This document shows, in pieces, positions 49,649 through 57,071 of a DNA stretch of 64,000 bases (within the stretch, counting starts at the first letter, position 1; the number at the start of each line of letters is the position of its first letter). Origin of the DNA: Pandoraea terrigena (GTDB lineage Bacteria; Pseudomonadota; Gammaproteobacteria; Burkholderiales; Burkholderiaceae); the NCBI RefSeq assembly GCF_902459705.1, contig NZ_CABPRU010000009.1, forward strand, positions 1-64,000, written 5' to 3'. The notes under the pieces are model-generated. The model was given only the letters and a program-made list of their open reading frames with translations. It did no database searches and was not told the DNA's origin. The translations under genes and the position numbers were made by a program.

Positions 49649-50077
49649 ATGGCAAACCTCACCCGATTCGATCCCTTGAATTTCGACGAACCATTCGAGA
49701 ACCTCATTCGTAACGCGTTCTGGCGTCCGCTCGCGCTGGAGAGTTCGAAGCGCATGCAGATCAAACTCGATGTCGAGGAAGACGACAAGCAATTTACGGT
49801 GCGTGCCGATATGCCCGGCCTGAGCAAGGAAAACATCAAGGTGGCACTCGATGGCAACCAAGTGTCCATCAGCGCGCACGTCAGCAACACGACCGAAAAG
49901 AAGGACAACGGCAGCTTTGTGCACCGCGAACGGTATGAGGGCGATATGTATCGCAGCTTCTCGCTCTCACAGGCGGTCGACAAGGAAAAGGCACAGGCGA
50001 ATTATCGCGACGGTGTGCTGGAACTGGTGCTGCCGAAGCTGGCCGATGCCGGCCAGCGCGAGTTGACCATTCAGTAA
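49649..50077 (+). CDS. Small heat-shock protein (Hsp20/alpha-crystallin)
   Basis: This 142-residue Hsp20 has the alpha-crystallin domain (KLDVEEDDKQFTVRADMPGLSKENIKV in parts) and the C-terminal GVLELVLPKL strand. It would hold unfolding proteins without ATP. It has its own class II FNR-type promoter, so induction by low oxygen rather than only by heat is likely. A hairpin terminator follows. Confidence 0.93.
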   Translation: MANLTRFDPLNFDEPFENLIRNAFWRPLALESSKRMQIKLDVEEDDKQFTVRADMPGLSKENIKVALDGNQVSISAHVSNTTEKKDNGSFVHRERYEGDMYRSFSLSQAVDKEKAQANYRDGVLELVLPKLADAGQRELTIQ

Positions 50078-50093
50078 GCCGCCTCGGCGATAG

Positions 50094-50120
50094 GGGAGGG
50101 TGCCGCCCGGGCATCCTCCC
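50094..50120. terminator. Bidirectional hairpin after hsp20
   Basis: An 11-bp stem with one wobble pair (GGGAGGGTGCC at 50094-50104, GGCATCCTCCC at 50110-50120) and a 5-nt loop lies between the convergent hsp20 and small hypothetical genes. There is no T-run, but the placement suits termination in both directions. Confidence 0.6.
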
Positions 50121-50138
50121 GGCGGACGAATTCAAGCG

Positions 50139-50483
50139 TTAGTGCAGCGTTTGCGGAAGCGGGATGGACGCGACGCCACGCGGCATATCGGCAAATTCGG
50201 GTGGCCGCAGCCCGTCGATGACCTGACACGCATAATCGACCGCGCATCGCAGTGCGCGATATGGGTCCGAGTCCAGCCGCTCATTCAAGGTAATCTGGAT
50301 CACGACGCCTTCAGACGGTGCGTCATCGGACCGATTGCAACCGTTCCTTACCGTCGCACCGCGCACGATGGCCACTGGCAAGTAGCGCCGATCGTGGCTC
50401 GGTATGGCATAACCTCCGCAACCGACAAGTTGCGCGTGAGCCTCGATAACGAATGCCTTGTAATATTGTTGCAGCGTAGACAT
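50139..50483 (-). CDS. Hypothetical protein under a FNR-type promoter
   Basis: I do not recognise this 114-residue soluble protein (MSTLQQYYKAFVIEAHAQL..., VVIQITLNERLDSDPYRALRCAVDYACQVIDGL). No signal or membrane segment is seen. It is likely real: ATGAGG precedes the ATG at 50483, and TATAAC on the minus strand (read from 50554-50559) is centred exactly 32 bp from a FNR-type box. Its gene is convergent with hsp20. Confidence 0.75.
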   Translation of the reverse strand: MSTLQQYYKAFVIEAHAQLVGCGGYAIPSHDRRYLPVAIVRGATVRNGCNRSDDAPSEGVVIQITLNERLDSDPYRALRCAVDYACQVIDGLRPPEFADMPRGVASIPLPQTLH

Positions 50484-50581
50484 GGGAACCTCATGAGCAC
50501 TGGGGATCGCCAGCGCGATCCGGCGGGATTGACGGGCACTTCGGTATTCGGAAGTTATAGGCTTGCGCGGGCTGGTACGCC

Positions 50582-50595
50582 ATGACCCAAGTCAA
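50582..50595 (-). promoter_or_regulatory. FNR-type box for the small hypothetical gene
   Basis: On the minus strand the site reads TTGACttggGTCAT, one outer mismatch. The strong -10 TATAAC at 50554-50559 is centred 32 bp away, class II geometry. Confidence 0.7.
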
Positions 50596-50993
50596 CACGT
50601 CACGCCGCCGCGTCGATGAAGCGTTGCGCGGGCGCGCATTCGGCCCATCCAGCGTTTGGAAGGATTCCTCTCATCTCTTTGGCGGATAGGGTCGCCGGTT
50701 CACGAGGGAAATACTTCTTGAATATTGAGAGAAATGCGCTTTAGTGAAAGGAGATCACGTTCGGATCGAAAGGGCGCTGTGACACCGCTGATCAGCCGCC
50801 ATCCCGAGCAGCGGCTTGCGCTCAGTGATCGCCGCTGCGTTGTTGTTGCGCGGGTCACTGAATGGCTCCAGACCGGACCGACGCGGCTCGTCCGCGACCT
50901 GCCACCGTTTTTCCGGTGTCGCGCGTACCCGAATCAATGGCTCTGCTGGGTGGCATCAAAGAACGATGCTGCTCTCAAACTCGGAGGCAAGGC
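50596..50993. other. Leader region of the second response regulator
   Basis: About 400 bp without a recognisable gene. It holds an 8-bp inverted repeat (GCAGCGGC at 50808-50815, GCCGCTGC at 50831-50838) and ends with TCGGAGG before the ATG at 50994. No FNR-type box faces this gene. Confidence 0.45.
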
Positions 50994-51641
50994 ATGACGC
51001 GTGTCATGATCGCGGACGATCACGCCGTAGTGCGCGACGGATTGAAACACATTCTAGAGGGTGCGGGAAAGTTTGATGTCGTCGGTGAGGCCGCGGACGG
51101 TGCTGCAATCCCGTTGATAGTCAACGATTGTGCTCCCAACGTGTTGCTGCTCGACCTGTCCATGCCGGGACGAAGTGGCCTGGAACTGATCCGGCTACTG
51201 CGAGAATCCCATCCGGCATTGCGCATACTGGTGCTCACGATGCACTCGGAGGAGCAATACATCGTGCGCGCTTTCCAGGCCGGCGCGGCGGGATACCTGA
51301 CCAAGGAAAGCGCGGCTGACGAACTGGTCACGGCCATCAATCACGTAGCCGTGGGCGGCACCTACGTCAGCCAGTCGATCGCAGGCAAGCTGGCGTCGAG
51401 CTTTCTGGGAAATAGCGACGACGTGCCGCATCGCCGCCTGTCCAACCGAGAACTGGAAGTCTATCGTCGCCTGGTTCGTGGCGAACTGCTCACCACCATC
51501 GCCGATGCGCTCTGTGTCAGCCCCAAGACCGTCAGCACCTACAAGATGCGTCTCATGGAGAAGATGCAGATGCCCAATGAAGTGCAACTGGTACGCTACG
51601 CGCTGCGCCACCATCTTTTCGACGATGGCGACAACCTGTAA
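50994..51641 (+). CDS. NarL/FixJ-type response regulator, orphan
   Basis: This 215-residue two-component regulator has phospho-acceptor D54, K104 and a LuxR-type HTH (ALCVSPKTVSTYKMRLMEKM). It is a close paralogue of the regulator at 31228, with the same length and many identical stretches (LLLDLSMPGRSG, LVLTMH, TKESA). No kinase gene is adjacent. It could share the kinase at 33836 or respond to one elsewhere. GGAGG precedes the ATG. Confidence 0.9.
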   Translation: MTRVMIADDHAVVRDGLKHILEGAGKFDVVGEAADGAAIPLIVNDCAPNVLLLDLSMPGRSGLELIRLLRESHPALRILVLTMHSEEQYIVRAFQAGAAGYLTKESAADELVTAINHVAVGGTYVSQSIAGKLASSFLGNSDDVPHRRLSNRELEVYRRLVRGELLTTIADALCVSPKTVSTYKMRLMEKMQMPNEVQLVRYALRHHLFDDGDNL

Positions 51642-51874
51642 CGCTCGCATGTCCGGCGCCGGATAGCGATCCGTCGTACGTTCGACGTCCTTTCGTAGGG
51701 GCGGCGTCAGCACGCGCCAAGGGCTTCGCGGTTCAACAACGTAATACGTTTTCCAGAAACAAGAATCCATCCGCCGCGCTGAAACCGGGAGAGCGACCGG
51801 CTAATTGTCCACGCATCGCCCGCGCAATATCGGTCGTCCTGCGCGTCGCGTCCCGTGTGTGCCGGAGCCAAGGC

Positions 51875-53665
51875 GTGAAAGAGCCCTCAGACAAACCTGA
51901 CACCCGCGCGAAGGAGATCGCCGTTGCTGCCGGTCCGCGGGCGGGCGCGACCAATGAGAGGATCGTCGCGATCTTTGACGAGATTGCCGATCTTCTCGAC
52001 GTCGAAAACGCGAATCCGTTCAGGGTCCGGGCCTATCGCAATGCGGCAAGGTCGATCGGCGCGTTGTCCGAGGACGTCGGTGCGATGCTGGCGCGCGGGA
52101 TCGACCTTGCCACACTGCCGGGCATCGGCACCGACCTCGCCGGGAGAATGCGCGAAATCGTCGAGACTGGGGGGAGCGAACTGCTGACGCGCCTGCGCAG
52201 CGAAACCCCCGGGCAGATTCAAATGCTGCTCAGCTTGCCGGGGCTGGGGCCGCGCCGTGTGCATCGGCTCGAGCACGACCTGAACGTGCATACGATGGAG
52301 GACCTGGCGACCGCTGCCCGCGAACATCGCATCGGTACGTTGCCCGGATTCGGGCCTCGCACGGAACAGCGCCTGCTTGACGCCGTGCAGGCCAGGCTCG
52401 ACCGGCATCGCCGCTTCAGCCTGGATATCGCGATGCGCGCGGTCGAGCCTCTCATGGCACATCTCCGGGAGACCGGCGCCGCACAGGCTCTGGCGGTCGC
52501 GGGCAGCTACCGGCGGGGAAGGGATACGGTGGGAGACCTGGATATTGCCGTGGCATCGGGTCGGCCGCAAACCGTCATTCACGCCTTTCTGACCTACGGG
52601 CAGACCCGATCGGTGATCTCGGCCGGGAGCACGCGGGCGAGTACGGTGCTTCTGAACGACATGCAGGTCGACCTGCGGGTGGTGCCCGCGTCGAGCTATG
52701 GCGCGGCGCTGGTGTATCTGACCGGTTCGAAGGCCCACAACGTGGCGCTTCGCAAGATGGCGCAGGCACGCGGGCTGAAAATGAACGAGTATGGCGTGTT
52801 TCGGCAAGGGCGCAAGATCGCAGGCCGCGACGAGGCGTCAGTCTACGAAGCGCTCGGCTTGCCATGGATTACGCCCGAACTGCGAGAGGACACGGGGGAA
52901 CTCGATGCGGCGCGCGACGACACGTTGCCGCACCTTGTCGAAGCCCGCGAGATCCGGGGCGATCTTCACGTCCACACGAACGAGAGCGATGGCGTCGACA
53001 GCCTCGAAGCCATGGTCATGGCAGCCGGTCGCCAGGGCCTGCGGTACCTGGCCATCACGGATCACTCTCCCCACCTGGGCATCACCCACGGGCTGAACGC
53101 CAGCCGACTCGCCGCGCAGTCGGACGCCATCGACGCGCTGAATGCCAAGGGCGGATTGCCGACAATTCTCAAGGGCATCGAAGTCGACATTCTCGAGGAC
53201 GGATCGCTCGATCTTCCCGACACGGTGCTTGGCCGTCTCGATCTGGTCGTGGGCGCGATCCACAGCCATTTCGATCTGCCTGCCGACAAGCAGACTGCGC
53301 GTCTGCTGCGTGCGATCGACCATCCGCACTTCAGTATCCTCGCGCATCCCTTTGCCCGCTTGATCGGCGAGCGCGAGGCTTGCCGGTTCGACACCGCGCG
53401 CGTTTTCCAGGCGCTTGCCGAGCGCGGCGCCTTCGTCGAGGCCAACGGACAGCCCCGCCGGCTGGATCTCTGGGACACCGGCTGCCGGCTGGCAAAGGCG
53501 AGCGGTGTGCCGGTGAGCATCGCATCCGATGCCCACCGGACGGCCGACTTCCGGAATCTGAGATGGGCTCTCACGCAGGCCAGACGCGGCTGGCTCGAAG
53601 CCGCGGACGTCCTTAACACCCGGACGCTTTCCCGCCTGCGCGCAATGCTCAAGAAGACGATGTAG
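51875..53665 (+). CDS. PolX-type DNA polymerase with PHP phosphoesterase domain
   Basis: This bacterial family X DNA polymerase has about 596 residues. It has an N-terminal helix-hairpin-helix region (LPGIGTDLAGRM, LPGLGPRRVHRL), a nucleotidyltransferase site GSYRRGRDTVGDLDIAV, and a C-terminal PHP domain starting GDLHVHTNESDG that would give 3'-5' exonuclease or AP-endonuclease activity. Such enzymes act in base-excision or gap repair. GTG at 51875 with GGAG upstream was chosen; GTG at 51857 is the alternative. No FNR-type box precedes it. Confidence 0.88.
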   Translation: MKEPSDKPDTRAKEIAVAAGPRAGATNERIVAIFDEIADLLDVENANPFRVRAYRNAARSIGALSEDVGAMLARGIDLATLPGIGTDLAGRMREIVETGGSELLTRLRSETPGQIQMLLSLPGLGPRRVHRLEHDLNVHTMEDLATAAREHRIGTLPGFGPRTEQRLLDAVQARLDRHRRFSLDIAMRAVEPLMAHLRETGAAQALAVAGSYRRGRDTVGDLDIAVASGRPQTVIHAFLTYGQTRSVISAGSTRASTVLLNDMQVDLRVVPASSYGAALVYLTGSKAHNVALRKMAQARGLKMNEYGVFRQGRKIAGRDEASVYEALGLPWITPELREDTGELDAARDDTLPHLVEAREIRGDLHVHTNESDGVDSLEAMVMAAGRQGLRYLAITDHSPHLGITHGLNASRLAAQSDAIDALNAKGGLPTILKGIEVDILEDGSLDLPDTVLGRLDLVVGAIHSHFDLPADKQTARLLRAIDHPHFSILAHPFARLIGEREACRFDTARVFQALAERGAFVEANGQPRRLDLWDTGCRLAKASGVPVSIASDAHRTADFRNLRWALTQARRGWLEAADVLNTRTLSRLRAMLKKTM

Positions 53666-53747
53666 TGGACCGAAGCGCCTGAGGCTCGTGACAAGCCATC
53701 ATGGCTGCCGCATCCCTGAAATCCCCGCACACGAACATCACGCCGGT

Positions 53748-53761
53748 TTGCGCCACGTCAT
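53748..53761 (+). promoter_or_regulatory. Weak FNR-like site ahead of DksA-like gene
   Basis: TTGCGccacGTCAT has three mismatches to the consensus, but TATAGT at 53783-53788 is centred 31 bp downstream, the same spacing as the better sites. It is listed because of that spacing; binding is uncertain. Confidence 0.4.
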
Positions 53762-53861
53762 GGCACGCCACGCGCAGATGCCTATAGTGAACCTGGTTGC
53801 CGCCGACCGTGGCAGCGCATGGGTGACCTTGATGGGAGCAAAAGTTGATGGGAGATCGAGG

Positions 53862-54239
53862 ATGGAACGCCTGACAAATCCCGGACTTGGCGCGTTGGAG
53901 ACGCTGATGGACACGGAGGAAAAGCACATTCAGGCCCTGGCGGCCGCCGCCGAATCGCCGCTCGGCGAAGTCGCGACAACCGAGCCTCACGACGACGCCG
54001 ACCTGGCGAACGAGGAGGCCGCCGAACGCGTGCAAGACGCCATGATGGCGCACTACCGAGCACAACTCGCGGATATCGAAGCGGCACGCGATCGCATACG
54101 CCGCGGCGAGTACGGCATCTGCGTCGATTGTCGCCAGAGTATTCCGTATGCCCGGCTGAAGGCCTATCCGACGGCGAAGCGATGTGCCGTCTGCCAGCGT
54201 CGCCACGAGCAACTGTACGCGATCGATCGCGCGAAGTGA
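53862..54239 (+). CDS. DksA/TraR-type C4 zinc-finger protein
   Basis: This 125-residue protein has a helical N-terminal part and a C-terminal four-cysteine zinc finger (CVDCRQSIPYARLKAYPTAKRC with CAVC), the DksA/TraR signature. DksA-like proteins enter the RNA polymerase secondary channel and tune transcription with ppGpp. This short form lacks some of the coiled-coil length of true DksA. GGGAG precedes the ATG. Its stop overlaps the next gene's GTG (GTGA). Confidence 0.85.
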   Translation: MERLTNPGLGALETLMDTEEKHIQALAAAAESPLGEVATTEPHDDADLANEEAAERVQDAMMAHYRAQLADIEAARDRIRRGEYGICVDCRQSIPYARLKAYPTAKRCAVCQRRHEQLYAIDRAK

Positions 54240-55045
54240 AAGGCGTTCGCAGGGGGGCGCGCCGATACGTGCTTGCCCTCCTGGTCACCGGACTGATGGG
54301 ACTGACGCATGCTGATATCGCGAATGCTGGCCCCGCGCAACATGACGTCCTGATTCTCGTCTACCACCGCTTTGCGGAGCGCGTGACGGATTCGATGACC
54401 GTGCGCCCGGACACCTTCCGGTCGCAACTGCGTTACTTCGAAGACAACGGCTATCGGGTGGTACCGCTGTCCGACGTCATCGCCTGGCACGCCGGAGGGC
54501 CGGACAAGCTCCCGCCGCGCGCGCTCGTCCTGAGCGTGGACGATGGCCATCGGTCCGTCTATGAGGTGCTCTGGCCGATGCTGAAGGCGCGCGCGGTGCC
54601 CGTCACACTATTCATCTACCCCTCGGCGATCTCCAACGCGTCATATGCCATGACGTGGGACCAGTTGCGCGTGCTCGCGCAATCCGGAACGTTCGACATC
54701 GAGTCTCATACCGTCTGGCATCCCAACTTCAAGACGGAGCGCGCACGCTTGTCGCCAGACGCCTATCGGCGCTTCGTGCACGATCAGTTTCGCCGTTCCC
54801 GCGAGCGGATCGAGGGCGAGCTGCACCGGCCCGTTCGCCTGCTGGCGTGGCCGTTTGGAATTTACGATACTGAATTAGAGGCCATGGCCCGCGACGAGGG
54901 CTATACGAATGGGCTCTCTCTGGATGCCCAGCCCGTCACGCCGCGCTCGAATGCCATGGCATTGCCGCGCTACCTCATGACGCAGCACTGCGACACGTCG
55001 TGCCTGCGCGGCATGTTACGCAATGCACAAGCCCATCATGATTAA
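54236..55045 (+). CDS. Exported polysaccharide deacetylase
   Basis: This 269-residue protein has an N-terminal signal (VKGVRRGARRYVLALLVTGLMG) and an NodB/CE4 domain: LVYHRF, the SVDDGH motif with the catalytic and metal-binding aspartates, and SHTVWHPN with metal-binding histidines. It would remove acetyl groups from an envelope or exopolysaccharide in the periplasm. The start GTG overlaps the DksA-like stop, so translation is coupled. The downstream gene is another carbohydrate-active protein. Confidence 0.85.
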   Translation: MKGVRRGARRYVLALLVTGLMGLTHADIANAGPAQHDVLILVYHRFAERVTDSMTVRPDTFRSQLRYFEDNGYRVVPLSDVIAWHAGGPDKLPPRALVLSVDDGHRSVYEVLWPMLKARAVPVTLFIYPSAISNASYAMTWDQLRVLAQSGTFDIESHTVWHPNFKTERARLSPDAYRRFVHDQFRRSRERIEGELHRPVRLLAWPFGIYDTELEAMARDEGYTNGLSLDAQPVTPRSNAMALPRYLMTQHCDTSCLRGMLRNAQAHHD

Positions 55046-56306
55046 CCGGTGGATCCTCTGGAGCGTCGCGCTGCTGTGCCTGCACCCCATGGCGTCGGCC
55101 ACGGCAGACAGCCTCGCGGTGACGGCAGTCGATGCGACGACCCGCGCGCCGATTGCGGGCGCGACGCTCGTGAGCGGGGACCGCGCCTGGATAAGCGGCC
55201 GCGACGGGGCGTTCGTGCTCCCCGCTACGGCGCCGGGGGCGACGATGGCCGTATCAGTGCGTGCCCCCGGCTACGCGAGAGTGAAAGCGTCGATCCGCGG
55301 GGAAGCCCACGAGATCATCTCCATGACGCCCATCCGCCCAAAAGCCATCTACCTTTCCGTGTACGGTATCGCGAGCCGCGAATTGCTTGGCGCGGCGCTG
55401 GCGTTGCCCGAACGCACTGCGATCAATGCGCTGGTGATCGATGTCAAAGGCGATCGCGGCATGACACCGTATCCCAGTCCTGCTCGGGAAGCCGTCGGTG
55501 CGCAAGCGCACGTGCCCGCGAAGGCGCCACGGGTAAAGGATCTGCCGGCGCTGGTGAAATCGTTGCATGATCGCGGACTGTATCTCATCGCCCGCATCGT
55601 GGTGTTCAAGGACGATCCGCTGGCACAGGCCCATCCGGCGTGGGCGGTGCGCGATGCCGAGGGCAACGTGTGGCGTGACCGGGAACAGCTCAGATGGATT
55701 GATCCGACGATTTCCGCGGCATGGACCCACAATCTCGACGTCGCCGAGGAGGCGGCACGCATGGGGTTCGACGAGATCCAATTCGACTACCTGAGATTTC
55801 CGGACGCCCCCGGGCTGCAGTTTCACGAGACCAACACGGCAGAACACCGGGTCGGCGCCATCACGGGATTCCTGAGCGCCGCGCGCGAGCGCCTGCTGCG
55901 CTACAACGTCTATCTGTCGGTCGATATCTTCGGCTACGTGTGTTGGAACCTCAACGACACGGCAATTGGACAGCAGCTCGAGACCCTCGGCGAACAGGTC
56001 GATTACATTTCTCCCATGCTCTACCCGTCGGGATTCACCTGGGGCCTCCCGGGATTCGAACGGCCGACAGATCACCCAGGCGAGATCGTGTCGCGCTCGC
56101 TGGCGCAGGCCATCCGCCGTACCGGATTGCCCGGGGTGCGCTTCCGGCCGTGGTTGCAGGCGTTTCGTGACTACGCGTTCGATCATCGCAATTTCGGTGC
56201 TGCCGAGATTCGTGCGCAAACCGATGCCGCCGACGCCGCCGGGACCGACGGATGGATGTTGTGGAATCCACGCAATCGATACGAGCCGATGGCCTTGCCA
56301 CGCTGA
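55023..56306 (+). CDS. Putative exported glycoside hydrolase
   Basis: This 427-residue protein has a signal sequence (NRWILWSVALLCLHPMASATA), a short carboxypeptidase-regulatory-like beta domain (VTAVDATTRAPIAGATL) and a TIM-barrel glycoside-hydrolase-like domain (AINALVIDVKGDRG, DEIQFDYLRFPD, VDIFGYVCWN, DYISPMLYPS). This is the DUF4015/GH-like family, whose substrates are not known to me. It overlaps the deacetylase gene by 23 bases. An ATG at 55038 is an equal start candidate. Confidence 0.82.
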   Translation: MHKPIMINRWILWSVALLCLHPMASATADSLAVTAVDATTRAPIAGATLVSGDRAWISGRDGAFVLPATAPGATMAVSVRAPGYARVKASIRGEAHEIISMTPIRPKAIYLSVYGIASRELLGAALALPERTAINALVIDVKGDRGMTPYPSPAREAVGAQAHVPAKAPRVKDLPALVKSLHDRGLYLIARIVVFKDDPLAQAHPAWAVRDAEGNVWRDREQLRWIDPTISAAWTHNLDVAEEAARMGFDEIQFDYLRFPDAPGLQFHETNTAEHRVGAITGFLSAARERLLRYNVYLSVDIFGYVCWNLNDTAIGQQLETLGEQVDYISPMLYPSGFTWGLPGFERPTDHPGEIVSRSLAQAIRRTGLPGVRFRPWLQAFRDYAFDHRNFGAAEIRAQTDAADAAGTDGWMLWNPRNRYEPMALPR

Positions 56307-56386
56307 ATGCGCCAAACGCGCGGACGGCCGGCCGGAGGGGATCTCGGCCGCCCCGCAAGATGCCTCGCCAGAGATGTCGCGCCATT

Positions 56387-56400
56387 TTGATCCAGGCCAA
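56387..56400 (+). promoter_or_regulatory. FNR-type box ahead of BCAM0308-like / nrdJ
   Basis: TTGATccagGCCAA has a perfect left half and one mismatch on the right. TACTGT at 56422-56427 is centred 31 bp downstream, class II geometry. The first gene starts at 56552. Confidence 0.7.
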
Positions 56401-56551
56401 GTCGCGGCGCGCGCCACCGTTTACTGTATCTATATCTGGCGGGCACACACAGCGCGTCGCGCTGATGTCGGGCGCCTGGCATCCTCGCGTGGCGTCGGCG
56501 ACGCTCGCGCATTCGACACAAGCCTGTGCCAGCATTTCAAGGAGTCACACC

Positions 56552-57055
56552 ATGAAAGTCAGAGCTCGGTCTGCCATGGTCCGGCCCACGAGGTGGGATC
56601 GCTTACCGGACGAGCATGTGCCGGATAGTTACAAGCAGCCGTCAGCCGCGCCCGCACTCGCGGCTTGCCCGGTGTGTCACGCCGTCTACATGCGCGGGCA
56701 TTGGCAATGGCGCGCCGTGCCTCCCGACGCGATCGCCGTCACCTGCTCGGCCTGCCATCGCAGCGCCGACGGCGTACCCGCAGCCCGCCTGTTACTGGAC
56801 GGCGCCTTCGAGTCAGCGCATCGGCAGGAAATTCTCGGCCTGGTGAATCACCGCGTCCAACGGCTGCATCGCGAACATCCGATGGAGCGCGTCATGACGA
56901 TCACATCGGGCGACGACGGCACGGCGATCACCACCACCGGGATGCACATAGCGCGCGATATCGGCAATGCCATTCGCCACGCCTATGGTGGGAAGCTGGA
57001 TCTCGACTATGGGCACGCCGAAGCGGAATTGCACGTGCGCTGGCATCGATCCTGA
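56552..57055 (+). CDS. BCAM0308-like zinc-ribbon protein
   Basis: This 167-residue soluble protein has two CxxC pairs (CPVCHAVYMRGHWQW and TCSACHRS) that should form a zinc ribbon, followed by an acidic alpha/beta half (VMTITSGDDGTAITTTGMHIA). It resembles the family named after BCAM0308 of Burkholderia cenocepacia, a gene I recall as part of the low-oxygen-activated locus. Its function is unknown. AAGGAG precedes the ATG. It is 16 bp before the ribonucleotide reductase gene and shares its promoter. Confidence 0.8.
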   Translation: MKVRARSAMVRPTRWDRLPDEHVPDSYKQPSAAPALAACPVCHAVYMRGHWQWRAVPPDAIAVTCSACHRSADGVPAARLLLDGAFESAHRQEILGLVNHRVQRLHREHPMERVMTITSGDDGTAITTTGMHIARDIGNAIRHAYGGKLDLDYGHAEAELHVRWHRS

Positions 57056-57071
57056 CGCAGGAGCCATCCCC

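Noticed and set aside
50725-50997. A 90-codon open frame just before the second response regulator
   Set aside because: It would start at TTG without a spaced ribosome site, runs into the regulator start and has no recognisable features.
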